A stretch of DNA of 64,000 bases from Bacteroidaceae bacterium (GTDB taxonomy: Bacteria > Bacteroidota > Bacteroidia > Bacteroidales > Bacteroidaceae): positions 1 through 64,000 of the forward strand of contig JAFWBM010000032.1 in NCBI GenBank assembly GCA_017507105.1. Reading direction: 5' to 3'. The translations under genes and the position numbers were made by a program. Shown here in pieces: positions 45,853 through 55,159 of this stretch. Under the pieces are notes generated by a model that worked only from the letters and a program-made list of their open reading frames with translations, was not told the origin of the DNA and did not search any database. Numbering within the stretch: the first letter of the stretch is position 1; every line of letters starts with the position of its first letter.

Positions 45853-47001
45853 TCATCTTCTTCCACCACGTGAACCACCACCACGTGAACCACCACTCAT
45901 GCCACCACGAGAACCGCCACTGCGTGAACTCCTATCAAATGAACCTGAAGAATTACGTCGCGTTGAAGAACGATCAACATCGGTGTTTCGTGTACTACTG
46001 GGACGATTGTAGGTCTTATCACTATTCTTGCTTTTAATATTGGAATCCGTTGTAGAACGACGCTGTGATCCATTATTTCTATCCGCTGTAGGACGGCGAC
46101 GCTGCGAACTGCTGTTACCATTCACTGCAGGACGACGCTGCGAACTGCTGTTACCACTCACTGCAGGACGACGCTGTGAACTGCTGTTACCACTCACTGC
46201 AGGACGACGCTGCGAACTGCTGTTACCATTCACTGCAGGACGACGCTGCGAACTGCTGTTACCATTCACTGCAGGACGACGCTGCGAACCATTACTCCTA
46301 TCTACAGTAGTAACATTGCCTCTCACCCTTGAATCGCCACGTCCAACAACTCTACCGCTTCTCATATCTGTCATAGGTGGTATCCTGTTATTACGAAAAC
46401 CAGGAGCTCCAGCTACAAAGTGACCATTATGATGCCAATCCCACCAAGGATGATAATGATGATAGTGATGGTGATAATGCCACCAATCATGATATCCAAA
46501 ATGCCAGCTGCTCCATCCGCCACATAATGAAAAATTCCACGACCAATGGGGATAATGCCATGATGAATAGTAGGAAGGATATAAATCCCAGAATATGCCA
46601 TCGTCATATATTACCCAATTACCCGAGCCGCTTGTATATACAACATCCCAATACCAAGGACTGCTGACAATGACTTTACGCGGACTATGGAAACGAACTA
46701 TTCGCGAAGAATATTCATAGTCTGCATCGTCAATTGACTCGGTTACATATTCTTCGGATTCGGACTCATCATCTATCACATCTTCGTTATACTCATAGTC
46801 GCTTGGCAAGGTTACTCGACGGTTATATACATCGACATCCATATTGTTGACATTATCAATATCGGATCTATAGTTATCACTTACCTCCTTGCTACTCTTT
46901 GCAACCTTATCTTTCTTCTTGGGTACAAAGTACATATCATCATACTGCGCATGTGCACCTGTTGATATGATAAATATAAGCACAAGTATCAGCTGTCTCA
47001 T
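45853..47001 (-). CDS. exported His/Trp-rich protein with Ser-Arg repeats
   Basis: A 382-residue protein with signal peptide (RQLILVLIFIISTGAHAQ). Residues about 25-100 are charged and mostly acidic. Residues about 110-200 are extraordinarily rich in Trp, Tyr and His (WWHYHHHYHHYHPWWDWHH). Residues about 235-300 hold a 12-residue repeat (SSSQRRPAVNGN and variants), and the end is Gly-Arg-Ser (RGGMSGGSRGGGSRGGRR). I do not recognise a family. The His cluster suggests metal binding and the basic tail binding to polyanions; both are guesses. Single gene downstream of the ilv terminator. Confidence 0.75.
   Translation of the reverse strand: MRQLILVLIFIISTGAHAQYDDMYFVPKKKDKVAKSSKEVSDNYRSDIDNVNNMDVDVYNRRVTLPSDYEYNEDVIDDESESEEYVTESIDDADYEYSSRIVRFHSPRKVIVSSPWYWDVVYTSGSGNWVIYDDGIFWDLYPSYYSSWHYPHWSWNFSLCGGWSSWHFGYHDWWHYHHHYHHYHPWWDWHHNGHFVAGAPGFRNNRIPPMTDMRSGRVVGRGDSRVRGNVTTVDRSNGSQRRPAVNGNSSSQRRPAVNGNSSSQRRPAVSGNSSSQRRPAVSGNSSSQRRPAVNGNSSSQRRRPTADRNNGSQRRSTTDSNIKSKNSDKTYNRPSSTRNTDVDRSSTRRNSSGSFDRSSRSGGSRGGMSGGSRGGGSRGGRR
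46100..46279. repeat. five tandem 36-bp repeats inside the His/Trp-rich gene
   Basis: Five 36-bp units starting at 46100, 46136, 46172, 46208 and 46244, differing at one to three positions each (for example Asn/Ser exchange in VNGN/VSGN). Degenerate flanking copies extend either side. Unit length keeps the reading frame. Confidence 0.85.
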
Positions 47002-47059
47002 AGTTGTATTAATTATTGTTTATACTTGTTTCCACACTGCTAAGATATACATAATAAGC

Positions 47060-47101
47060 TTTACAAAAATAGAAAATCCCCTACTATTTAGTGGGGATTT
47101 T
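47060..47101 (-). terminator. terminator of the ilv operon
   Basis: AAAATCCCC (47073-47081) and GGGGATTTT (47093-47101) form a 9-bp stem, extended in the loop by ACT/AGT. On the minus strand it is followed by CTATTTTT. It lies 48 bases after the ilvC stop. Confidence 0.75.
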
Positions 47102-47148
47102 CCTATTTTATACTCAAGAGTAGAACTTTAGGTCTCCTTCGGATAATA

Positions 47149-48198
47149 TTATTTCACATCATTTTCGGGACGGAGCTGACGGACAACCTCTGCTGTACGC
47201 CACATCTCGCTCTCGTGAAGGGCCTGCAACTCCTTATTAAGTTTCTCACGATAGTCGGGCTGCGAATTTGAATCTATTGAAATCTGCGCCTCATTACCAC
47301 ATTTTACCGACTCATACAACTTATACATAACAGGCTTTATAGCATCATGGAAAGGAGTCATCCAATCTAGAGCACCACGCTGTGCTGTTGTAGAACAGTT
47401 GGCATACATCCAATCCATACCTTTAGCAGCAAATAGTGGCATAAGAGACTGGGTCAACTCCTCAACAGTCTCGTTGAAAGCCTCAGAGGGGGTATGACCA
47501 TTCTCACGCAACACCTCATACTGTGCCAGCAAAAGTCCCTGTATTGCGCCCATCAATGATCCGCGTTCACCTGTCAAATCCGATACAGCCTCACGTTGGA
47601 ATGTTGTCTCGAACATATATCCTGAACCGATACCTATACCGAACGCAAGAACACGATCCATAGCCTTGCCTGTTGCATCTTGGTATATGGCATATGAAGA
47701 ATTCAAGCCACGACCCTCAAGGAACATTGTACGAAGAGATGTTCCTGAGCCCTTGGGAGCTACCATGATAACATCCACATCTGCAGGAGGAACAATGCCT
47801 GTCCTGTCGTTCCAGTTGATACCGAAACCATGTGAGAAGTATAGAGCTTTGCCTGCTGTCAGATATGGAAGCACCTTAGGCCATACAGCAATCTGAGCTG
47901 CATCAGACAGCAACATACAGATTATTGTACCGCGCTGCGCCGCCTCTTCCAAAGAGAAGAGAGTCTCGCCTGGAACCCATCCATCATTCACCGCTTTGTC
48001 ATAGGTTTTTCCCTCACGTTGTCCAACAATAACATTAAAACCATTATCGCGCAAGTTGCATGCCTGTCCGGGGCCCTGCACACCATATCCCAATACTGCA
48101 ATAGTCTCATTCTTCAAAATCTCACGAGCCTTCTCCAATGAAAACTCCTTGGGAGTAATTACATTCTCTATCACTCCACCAAAATTCATTTCTGCCAT
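47149..48198 (-). CDS. ilvC: ketol-acid reductoisomerase
   Basis: A 349-residue class I enzyme: converts 2-acetolactate and 2-aceto-2-hydroxybutyrate to the dihydroxy acids using NAD(P)H and Mg2+. The dinucleotide motif is GYGVQGPGQACNLRDNG near residue 38; QREGKTYDKA follows where coenzyme preference is set. VAPKGSGTSLRTMFLEGRG and the helical domain (GERGSLMGAIQGLLLAQYEVL, in part) are family features. Last gene of the operon, 56 bp after ilvN. Confidence 0.95.
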   Translation of the reverse strand: MAEMNFGGVIENVITPKEFSLEKAREILKNETIAVLGYGVQGPGQACNLRDNGFNVIVGQREGKTYDKAVNDGWVPGETLFSLEEAAQRGTIICMLLSDAAQIAVWPKVLPYLTAGKALYFSHGFGINWNDRTGIVPPADVDVIMVAPKGSGTSLRTMFLEGRGLNSSYAIYQDATGKAMDRVLAFGIGIGSGYMFETTFQREAVSDLTGERGSLMGAIQGLLLAQYEVLRENGHTPSEAFNETVEELTQSLMPLFAAKGMDWMYANCSTTAQRGALDWMTPFHDAIKPVMYKLYESVKCGNEAQISIDSNSQPDYREKLNKELQALHESEMWRTAEVVRQLRPENDVK

Positions 48199-48254
48199 AA
48201 TGTTTAGAAATTATTTATATTAATTAATCGTAAATTCTCAAGCCATGCAATCTT

Positions 48255-48803
48255 CTATTTCACACGCTTTGCATCCTCATCAAACACATACAGTTGCTCG
48301 CTCAAATGTTCTACCACATCACGGGTAACGGCAATATGTCCCGATTTTACAAATTGTAATACGCACTGCTCGGCTGCAAACTCTTTGTACAGTTTAGTTA
48401 TGGTCTCGGTCTTTCCGGTCTGCTCAACAACCGTATAGGTAGAGTTTATCTCTATCACACGAGCATTATTGTGACGTATAATCTTGGAAATGTGTTTGTT
48501 GGCCAGCAGTTTTGGAGTAGAAATCTTATAAAGCGCAACTTCCTGCACAAATATCTCATCTTCGGTATAATAGCTGGCACGCAATATATCTATTTTCTTC
48601 TCTAGTCTTTTGACAACCTTGTTTATAATCTCTTCATCGCACCACAACGACACTGTATAACGGTGTACATTATCTATAGATGATGATGACACATTAAGTG
48701 TCTCAATATTGAGTTGCCTACGTGTAAATTCAGCTGTAACCTGATTCAGGACACCCGCTAAGTTCTCGGAATAGATGATTACTGTATATAGTTTCTTATC
48801 CAT
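48255..48803 (-). CDS. ilvN: acetolactate synthase regulatory subunit
   Basis: A 182-residue small subunit. The N-terminal ACT domain (TVIIYSENLAGVLNQVTAEFTRRQLNIETLNV, in part) binds valine for feedback control of the catalytic subunit. A second, ferredoxin-like domain follows from about residue 85. Length is close to E. coli IlvH (163) plus a short tail. It follows ilvB by 18 bp. Also called ilvH in some annotations. Confidence 0.92.
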   Translation of the reverse strand: MDKKLYTVIIYSENLAGVLNQVTAEFTRRQLNIETLNVSSSSIDNVHRYTVSLWCDEEIINKVVKRLEKKIDILRASYYTEDEIFVQEVALYKISTPKLLANKHISKIIRHNNARVIEINSTYTVVEQTGKTETITKLYKEFAAEQCVLQFVKSGHIAVTRDVVEHLSEQLYVFDEDAKRVK

Positions 48804-48821
48804 ACTCTTCTTTTCTGAATA

Positions 48822-50513
48822 TTATTCGAAAATCATATAATCGACAGAGGCACCGGGAGGTGTCATTGGCATGACATTATCCTCCTCTTCTACTGCAACA
48901 TGCAGTAGGAAAGCACCATCGGTTTCAAGCATCTCGTTGATTGCGTCGTCCAGCATACTACGTTCCGTAACAAGACGTGAGGGTATTCCGTATGCAGCAG
49001 CTATCATATTGTAATCGGGATTCAGCATCGGTGTACATGAATAACGATGATTAAAGAAGAGTTCTTGCCATTGTCGTACATTACCTAGATAGTTGTTATT
49101 CAAAAGAATAATCTTCACCGGGACTTTCTGCTCCATTATTGTTCCGAACTCTTGTATATTCATCTGCAAACCACCATCACCCATAAAGGCAAATACAGTC
49201 CTCTCCGGCACTGCTATAGCAGCACCTATTGCTGCCGGCAACCCGTATCCCATTGTTCCCAGGCCACCCGAGGTGAGCACGCTATGAGGTTTGGTAAATT
49301 TAAAATAGCGGCATGACATCATCTGGTTCTGACCAACATCCGTAACCAGAATTGCACTATTATCAGTAGCCTCACTAATTCTCCTTGCAACCTCACCCAT
49401 CTTCAATGGTCCGCTCTTGGGATTAAGTGCCTTGTCAATAACTTTCTCGTACTCAATTCGGTCATACTCTGCAAAGCTGTCTATCCACTCCTTATGCGAT
49501 GCTTCATCAAGTAATTCTGTCAACAACGGCAATGTCTCTTTGCAATCACCAATAACGGGAATATCCACCTTTACGCATTTGTCAATCTCGGAACGGTCTA
49601 TGTCAAGATGTATAATCTTTGCCTGCTTGGCATAGGTTGCCAGGTTTCCGGTTACACGGTCGCTAAATCGCATACCTATGGCTATCAATACATCACATTG
49701 ATTTGTATTCACATTACAGCTAAGGTTGCCATGCATTCCAAGCATACCAACTGTTAGCGGATAGTCACTGGGAAGTGCTGACAGTCCCAACAGTGTTCTT
49801 GCTGCCGGTATATTGCCTTTCTCAAGAAAGGCTTTCAGTTCTTCATGAGCCTCACCCAACTCTACTCCCTGCCCTACGAGAGCCAAGGGACGTTTGGCAC
49901 GATTTATCAGTTCTGCTGCACTGCGTACCGCATCCATATTTGGTTTTGGATATGGCACATAACTACGTATGCTCTCAAAATAGGCAGGTTCATATGCAAC
50001 CTCGGCAACCTGCGCATTCTTTGTAAAGTCCAAGACCACCGGACCCGGGCGTCCTGTCTTTGCTATATAAAATGCACGTGCCACAGCCCAGGCAATATCT
50101 TCGGCTCTACGAATCTGGTAACTCCATTTACTTATAGGCTGTGTCACACCTACAAGGTCAATCTCCTGAAAAGCATCTGTGCCCAATACAGCCGATGATA
50201 CCTGACCAGCTATAACCACTATAGGTGTACTATCAAGTATTGCATCACTTATTCCTGTCAAAGTGTTTGTAGCACCCGGACCGCTTGTAACAATGCACAC
50301 GCCTACCTTACCCGAACTGCGTGCATATCCTTGTGCGGCATGTGCAGCACCTTGTTCATGGCGCACCACCACCTGACGAAAATCCTCACGATGGTCAAAC
50401 ATTGCATCGAAAACCGGCATTATCGAACCACCCGGATAGCCGAAGATTGTATCCACGCCCTCGTTCATGAGTGAGCGCATAAGCGCCTCTGCTCCTGTTA
50501 TTATCTCTTTCAT
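48822..50513 (-). CDS. ilvB: acetolactate synthase large subunit
   Basis: A 563-residue thiamine-diphosphate enzyme joining two pyruvates, or pyruvate and 2-oxobutanoate. The activating glutamate is in RHEQGAAHAAQGYARSSG (near residue 53). The FAD-binding middle region has GMLGMHGNLSCNVNTNQCD. The ThDP/Mg motif runs from GDGGLQMNIQEFGT to LLNNNYLGNVRQWQ. Together with ilvN it starts valine, leucine and isoleucine synthesis; the 2-oxobutanoate comes from ilvA at 28581. Confidence 0.95.
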   Translation of the reverse strand: MKEIITGAEALMRSLMNEGVDTIFGYPGGSIMPVFDAMFDHREDFRQVVVRHEQGAAHAAQGYARSSGKVGVCIVTSGPGATNTLTGISDAILDSTPIVVIAGQVSSAVLGTDAFQEIDLVGVTQPISKWSYQIRRAEDIAWAVARAFYIAKTGRPGPVVLDFTKNAQVAEVAYEPAYFESIRSYVPYPKPNMDAVRSAAELINRAKRPLALVGQGVELGEAHEELKAFLEKGNIPAARTLLGLSALPSDYPLTVGMLGMHGNLSCNVNTNQCDVLIAIGMRFSDRVTGNLATYAKQAKIIHLDIDRSEIDKCVKVDIPVIGDCKETLPLLTELLDEASHKEWIDSFAEYDRIEYEKVIDKALNPKSGPLKMGEVARRISEATDNSAILVTDVGQNQMMSCRYFKFTKPHSVLTSGGLGTMGYGLPAAIGAAIAVPERTVFAFMGDGGLQMNIQEFGTIMEQKVPVKIILLNNNYLGNVRQWQELFFNHRYSCTPMLNPDYNMIAAAYGIPSRLVTERSMLDDAINEMLETDGAFLLHVAVEEEDNVMPMTPPGASVDYMIFE

Positions 50514-50533
50514 CGGTTATCTATTTTGTGATA

Positions 50534-52336
50534 CTATTCTATTATCCTTACGCCACCTTTATCGGCAGAACTTACCATGTTGGCATATGCCTTAAGACTC
50601 TTTGATACTACACGGTCACGTGTCAATGGGAACATTTCACGTGCCTCCAGCTCCTCATCGCTAAGTTTTACGTTTATAGTGCGGTTTGGTATATCTATCT
50701 CTATAATGTCACCATCACGCAACTTGCCGATATTACCACCTGCAGCTGCTTCGGGCGATATATGTCCTATACTCAATCCCGATGTACCCCCACTGAAGCG
50801 TCCATCTGTAATGAGTGCACACTCCTTACCTAAATGTCGTGACTTTATATATGATGTAGGATAAAGCATCTCCTGCATTCCGGGACCTCCTTTAGGACCT
50901 TCATATACGATGACAACTACATCGCCTGCCTGCACCTTGCCACCAAGGATTCCATCTACGGCTGCATCTTGTGAATCGAACACTTTGGCTTTTCCTGTAA
51001 ACTTCCATATACTGTCATCAACACCGGCGGTCTTTACAACACAACCATCTTTTGCTATGTTTCCAAATAGGATAGCCAATCCTCCATCTTTTGTATAAGC
51101 ATGCTCAAGAGAGCGTATACATCCATTCTCACGGTCACAATCGAGAGTTTCATACATTTCACTTTGCGCACCCATAACATTGCAGAATTTATTGGCCGGA
51201 GCTGTTCCATATATGCGACGTGCCTCATCCCCAATCTCCTCCTTTGTTATGCAATACTTCTCAATATCCTCGGCCAATGTTGCACCATTTACACGTCGCA
51301 ACGAAGTATTAAGTAAATTACCCTTGGCCAATTCACCCATTATACCTATTATACCACCTGCACGACCACAGTCCTGAACGCTGTACTTGGCTGTATTGGG
51401 AGCCAACTTACACAAGCATGGAACCATGCGGCTAAGACGGTCAATATCGGACATTCTAAAGTCAACCCCTGCTTCCTGTGCAACAGCAAGCAGGTGAAGT
51501 ATTGTATTTGTAGAACCACCCATAGCAATATCAAGTGTCATTGCATTTAGGAAAGCATCTCTTACCGCTATACTGCGTGGCAGCACACTATCATCACCCT
51601 CTTCATAATACTTTATAGCATTGGTCACCACCTGCTTTGCTGCATCTTTTAGCAACTGGATACGGTTACTATGTGTAGCAAGTATGGTACCATTACCGGG
51701 AAGTGACAATCCTATAGCTTCGGTAAGTGAGTTCATGGAGTTTGCAGTAAACATACCCGAACAACATCCGCATCCGGGACAAGAACGTCTCTCTATCTGC
51801 TCCAGTTCTTCGTCTCCTACAGTTGTATCTGCAGCCTTTACCATTGCCGAAATAAGATCAAGGTTCTCGCCATTCCATGTTCCTTTCTCCATAGGACCAC
51901 CCGACACGAATACTGTCGGAATATTCAGACGCATTGAAGCCATCAACATTCCCGGAGTTATCTTATCGCAATTAGAGATACACACTAACGCGTCTACCTT
52001 GTGGGCATTACACATATACTCTACACTATCGGCAATAATATCACGAGAAGGCAGCGAGTACAACATTCCATCATGTCCCATTGCAATACCGTCATCAATG
52101 GCAATGGTATTGAACTCGGCAGCATAACAGCCGAGTTTCTCTATCTCGCGTTTTACAATTTGTCCGGCCTCATGCAGATGTGTATGTCCCGGAACCAATT
52201 GAGTAAAAGAGTTTGCAATACCAATTATAGGCTTTCCAAACATCTCACGTTTCATTCCGTTGGCAATCCATAGGGCACGAGCCCCTGCCATACGACGTCC
52301 CTCGGTACACTGTGCGCTTCTTAGTTTTATCTTCAT
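50534..52336 (-). CDS. ilvD: dihydroxy-acid dehydratase
   Basis: A 600-residue Fe-S enzyme removing water from 2,3-dihydroxy acids to give branched 2-oxo acids. Cluster cysteines are in [10 protein letters not shown] and [18 protein letters not shown]. The C-terminal domain carries [23 protein letters not shown] (in part) with the catalytic serine region. It is first in the operon, with an attenuator 68 bases upstream. Length 600 residues is close to E. coli IlvD (616). Confidence 0.95.
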   Translation of the reverse strand: MKIKLRSAQCTEGRRMAGARALWIANGMKREMFGKPIIGIANSFTQLVPGHTHLHEAGQIVKREIEKLGCYAAEFNTIAIDDGIAMGHDGMLYSLPSRDIIADSVEYMCNAHKVDALVCISNCDKITPGMLMASMRLNIPTVFVSGGPMEKGTWNGENLDLISAMVKAADTTVGDEELEQIERRSCPGCGCCSGMFTANSMNSLTEAIGLSLPGNGTILATHSNRIQLLKDAAKQVVTNAIKYYEEGDDSVLPRSIAVRDAFLNAMTLDIAMGGSTNTILHLLAVAQEAGVDFRMSDIDRLSRMVPCLCKLAPNTAKYSVQDCGRAGGIIGIMGELAKGNLLNTSLRRVNGATLAEDIEKYCITKEEIGDEARRIYGTAPANKFCNVMGAQSEMYETLDCDRENGCIRSLEHAYTKDGGLAILFGNIAKDGCVVKTAGVDDSIWKFTGKAKVFDSQDAAVDGILGGKVQAGDVVVIVYEGPKGGPGMQEMLYPTSYIKSRHLGKECALITDGRFSGGTSGLSIGHISPEAAAGGNIGKLRDGDIIEIDIPNRTINVKLSDEELEAREMFPLTRDRVVSKSLKAYANMVSSADKGGVRIIE

Positions 52337-52403
52337 AATCCTTATTCATTATCATGTTCAGAGAGATCACACATAACCTGAACATAAAAAACAATTTTAT
52401 AAT

Positions 52404-52437
52404 AAAAAAACGCCCTCCTCATATTATAGAGAAAGGC
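52404..52437 (-). terminator. attenuator terminator in the ilv leader
   Basis: Minus strand GCCTTTCTC (52437-52429) pairs with GAGGAGGGC (52420-52412) over 9 bp (two G-U), then G and seven T. It lies between the leader peptide and ilvD, so it would stop transcription before the operon. Confidence 0.8.
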
Positions 52438-52458
52438 ACCTAACAGTATAGATATACA

Positions 52459-52491
52459 GCCAATCTCATCCCATTTTAACTGACAGGACGA
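52459..52491 (-). promoter_or_regulatory. ilv attenuator pause hairpin and antiterminator segments
   Basis: Segment 1, TCGTCC (52491-52486), lies in the Val-Val-Leu codons of the leader and can pair with GGATGA (52471-52466). Segment 2, GAGATTGGC (52467-52459), overlaps the leader stop and can pair with the terminator's left arm GCCTTTCTC in 7 of 9 positions. The 1-2 and 2-3 pairings exclude each other, and 2-3 excludes the terminator. Confidence 0.7.
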
Positions 52492-52534
52492 CAATAATAT
52501 TATTAATGACTTGACTGTTGTATTTTAAATGCAT
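52466..52534 (-). CDS. ilv operon leader peptide
   Basis: A 22-codon frame, ATG at 52534 to TGA at 52466, starting about 18 bases after the predicted transcription start. Its second half reads Val-Ile-Asn-Asn-Ile-Ile-Val-Val-Leu-Ser-Val, so 8 of 11 residues are branched-chain. That is the composition expected of an ilv/leu leader whose translation senses charged tRNA-Ile, -Val and -Leu. No Shine-Dalgarno is visible, which is normal here. Confidence 0.75.
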   Translation of the reverse strand: MHLKYNSQVINNIIVVLSVKMG

Positions 52535-52550
52535 AAAATATCTTTTTCTA

Positions 52551-52589
52551 ACTGCTGCGAATTTAATGCTTTTTTCTAAGTAGAGCAAA
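52551..52589 (-). promoter_or_regulatory. promoter of the ilv operon
   Basis: Minus strand TTTG (52589-52586), 20-bp spacer, TAAATTCG (52565-52558). Start of transcription near 52552. The remaining sequence to 52796 is AT-rich without a gene. Confidence 0.65.
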
Positions 52590-52706
52590 AAAAACAAAGA
52601 AAAATTATCAAAAAATCACCAATCATTAAAAAGTGAAAATAAATTTACACCTAAAAAGGTATTTTCAACTACAAAAAGTAGAATAAATAATAGAGCTGCA
52701 AATCTA

Positions 52707-52742
52707 TTTTGCGGACAAAAGCATAAACCTCTGTCCGCAAAA
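52707..52742. other. 11-bp hairpin between the ilv promoter and the DUF4252 gene
   Basis: TTTTGCGGACA (52707-52717) and TGTCCGCAAAA (52732-52742) are perfect inverted repeats with a 14-base loop. It lies 55 bases after the DUF4252 stop, so it may end that transcript, but there is no T-run outside the stem. It could also be a protein-binding site. Confidence 0.4.
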
Positions 52743-52796
52743 CAAAATAATCACATGAAAAGAGCCCCAAAAGGGAAGCATCTTATTTTATATATG

Positions 52797-53294
52797 CTAA
52801 TCGAAATCCAACATTGAATTTAGAATAGAGTTTTCACTCTCTATCTCAACAAAGCCACAAGTATCGTTACCAATAATTATGAAAAGCAGTTTTATATCCT
52901 CACTCCTCTTCATTACATACACCTTGAAGTCGGTTTTATCCTTGCCTATACGAAAGAGACTTTCATAACCATCTGGAATCGCCTTATCTATTTGCTTTTT
53001 AAACGACAACTTCACCTCTTCCTCACATTCGCTAAGGATAAGAGCTCTAGCCTCCTTAATTCCTTTACTATTCAGTTCTGCAACAAGTTCGGCAATGGCA
53101 TCTTCCTTCTTCCCTCCACACTCTGTCTCTACATCAAAGTATCCGGCCCTCTCCAGTTTATCCATCTCCTTCATTGAAGAGATAAATACGGCACCGCTCT
53201 TATCTTTGTATCTATCTCCCAGTTTATTCAATCCATCCGCTTTTGTAATCATTGCCATAGCAACGATAAACAACATTATAAATATTCTTTTCAT
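52797..53294 (-). CDS. DUF4252 family exported protein
   Basis: A 165-residue protein from the ATG at 53294, which opens a signal peptide (KRIFIMLFIVAMAMITKADG); ten extra codons upstream are less likely. The mature part, LGDRYKDKSGAVFISSMKEMDKLERAGYF (in part), then LFRIGKDKTDFKVYVMKRSEDIKLLFIIIGND, fits DUF4252, a Bacteroidota family of unproven role. It is last in the PadR-PspC-PspC unit, 26 bp after the second PspC gene. Confidence 0.78.
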   Translation of the reverse strand: MKRIFIMLFIVAMAMITKADGLNKLGDRYKDKSGAVFISSMKEMDKLERAGYFDVETECGGKKEDAIAELVAELNSKGIKEARALILSECEEEVKLSFKKQIDKAIPDGYESLFRIGKDKTDFKVYVMKRSEDIKLLFIIIGNDTCGFVEIESENSILNSMLDFD

Positions 53295-53320
53295 AGCAGA
53301 AGAGTTAAACAAGCATAACA

Positions 53321-54976
53321 TCACTCATCATTCCCACATGTATCAACGTCAAATATTTCATGCCCATCAGAAAAAAAATTACCTTTATACGAATAATGTT
53401 GTGCAACGGGAGTAACATACACTCCATCTATAGTATCATTACCAAATATGTACATAGCGGGAAGTGCATTTTTTAATATACATATCTTGAAAGGAATCTT
53501 ACCCATCTCCAAAGCATTGGAATAACTTATACTATCGCCTGGATTTATATAACGAACCTCTTTATCTTTAGAGTAAATACTCATGTTACCCACATCACTA
53601 TTATCTACAAGTATTTCACTTGCTATGCTATCCCAAACAAAACAGAGAGCGCCTTCTTTGGCAAAGAATGCTACTTCTATATTCGCAAAAGAGTCATCAT
53701 CACAACCGTTTCCATCACTCACATCGCGAACAGCAGATGGTTCATAGAATCTGAGTATAACCTTATCCTCAAGATTATAGCGTATCATCTGCACTGTAAA
53801 TGGCAAATTACCGTTTCCATCTCCCCACGCAACATATTGATGCGACTCGATAGCCGATACATTCTCTTCAATCAGCTGTTCCCAAAACTTTTCGTCAAAG
53901 AAACGTCTGTCATCAACAATCTCTTCAACAATAGATTCCCATCCACCATTTGCCTCTACCCTATTATGAATATTATAGCATACTATTCCCAATGTTGCTA
54001 ACCAACCCAATACAAATGCAATCTTAACATATCGATTGAGAGGAGAACAGACATTGCACTTCTTCAATATCCAATGTATAAGCGCAAACAGAGGCAGCAG
54101 TAACAGTATCAACACATATACATTTTCAAATAATGCAACCCCAAAGACTGTAACTAACACAAAGAAAAGTATTGCTAAAACAAATAGTAACAAGAGAAAT
54201 GCAAAAAACAATGGAAAAGATATTATTGCCAACATAACAAAGAAGATTATCTTCACAGCGGAAGCAAGACAACCACTGCTCTTAGGATATGTAAGCTCCC
54301 CCAAAGCCAACTCATAATTATCTTTCCATGCAGTCTCGACATCTGCACCGTCATTGAAAGACAACTTGCGCATACGTGTAAGATCTATAATATTACACGC
54401 CTTCGGCAGCACCAACCAAAGGAGAGCATAGGCAAGAATCAGAAAAAGAGAACCTCCAAAAGAGAGACCCAAAAGAAATATAAGCATTACAATGAGACGG
54501 GAAATGCCTATACTCCATCCGTTATATTTTGCCAAGCCCGATATGACGCCACCCAAAAGTTTATCATTTGGGTCACGATACAGTTTGTTTCCAAGTCTCA
54601 TGGCTATACGCCATTGAGAACTTCTGCTATTCTCCGAGCCTTTGTCATATTGTTCTCCTTTTATCCCTGGTCCGGGACAAGCCACTCCTTCTGAATCATT
54701 ATCCTCACTATCGAAAGGAGCATCGGAAAGTTCCAAAGGCAATTCAACTTCGTTCAAGATACTTCTTATAAGTTGTATGGTGACAATCGAATCGCTACCT
54801 ACACGCTCTTGCAACATAGAGGCAATCTTTTTCTCATATTCGCCACCTTTGGTCTCATCCCCTTCACCTCTGTAATATTCGGTAACTTTAGAAATATACC
54901 TTTCTACAAGTTCAAGAGCATCTTCATCAAAACAATAGATGCGACCATTCATATTGATATTTACCGACTTTTTCAT
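53321..54976 (-). CDS. large PspC-domain membrane protein
   Basis: A 551-residue protein from the ATG at 54976, giving the same N-terminus as the neighbour (KKSVNINMNGRIYCFDEDALELVERY). Residues about 1-75 are this shared cytosolic domain. A polar linker follows, then a PspC domain at about 127-190 (KLYRDPNDKLLGGVISGLAKYNGW and a helix pair), more membrane helices (residues about 230-320), and a 210-residue extracytoplasmic C-terminal domain (NRVEANGGWESIVEEIVDD to DTCGNDE). PspC takes part in envelope-stress response in proteobacteria. This gene and the next likely arose by duplication. Confidence 0.82.
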   Translation of the reverse strand: MKKSVNINMNGRIYCFDEDALELVERYISKVTEYYRGEGDETKGGEYEKKIASMLQERVGSDSIVTIQLIRSILNEVELPLELSDAPFDSEDNDSEGVACPGPGIKGEQYDKGSENSRSSQWRIAMRLGNKLYRDPNDKLLGGVISGLAKYNGWSIGISRLIVMLIFLLGLSFGGSLFLILAYALLWLVLPKACNIIDLTRMRKLSFNDGADVETAWKDNYELALGELTYPKSSGCLASAVKIIFFVMLAIISFPLFFAFLLLLFVLAILFFVLVTVFGVALFENVYVLILLLLPLFALIHWILKKCNVCSPLNRYVKIAFVLGWLATLGIVCYNIHNRVEANGGWESIVEEIVDDRRFFDEKFWEQLIEENVSAIESHQYVAWGDGNGNLPFTVQMIRYNLEDKVILRFYEPSAVRDVSDGNGCDDDSFANIEVAFFAKEGALCFVWDSIASEILVDNSDVGNMSIYSKDKEVRYINPGDSISYSNALEMGKIPFKICILKNALPAMYIFGNDTIDGVYVTPVAQHYSYKGNFFSDGHEIFDVDTCGNDE

Positions 54977-55159
54977 ATTACTCTCATTTACAATAACCAA
55001 AATATACCTTATTGCTAAACTCACCCATTATATCCGTTATCAAAAATCAGCACATCATTCTACAGCAAAGGAACAATAACGAAGGAGACTGATTTAAATA
55101 GGGAGATTAGAACGAGCCTTTACATAATAACAGCCATTACATAATAGTTAAACTATTTA

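Noticed and set aside
46100-46279. CRISPR-like repeats
   Set aside because: The 36-bp units abut without spacers and lie in frame within a coding gene.
46028-46423. Open frame on the plus strand with Leu-Pro-Phe-rich repeats
   Set aside because: It is the antisense shadow of the 36-bp repeats.
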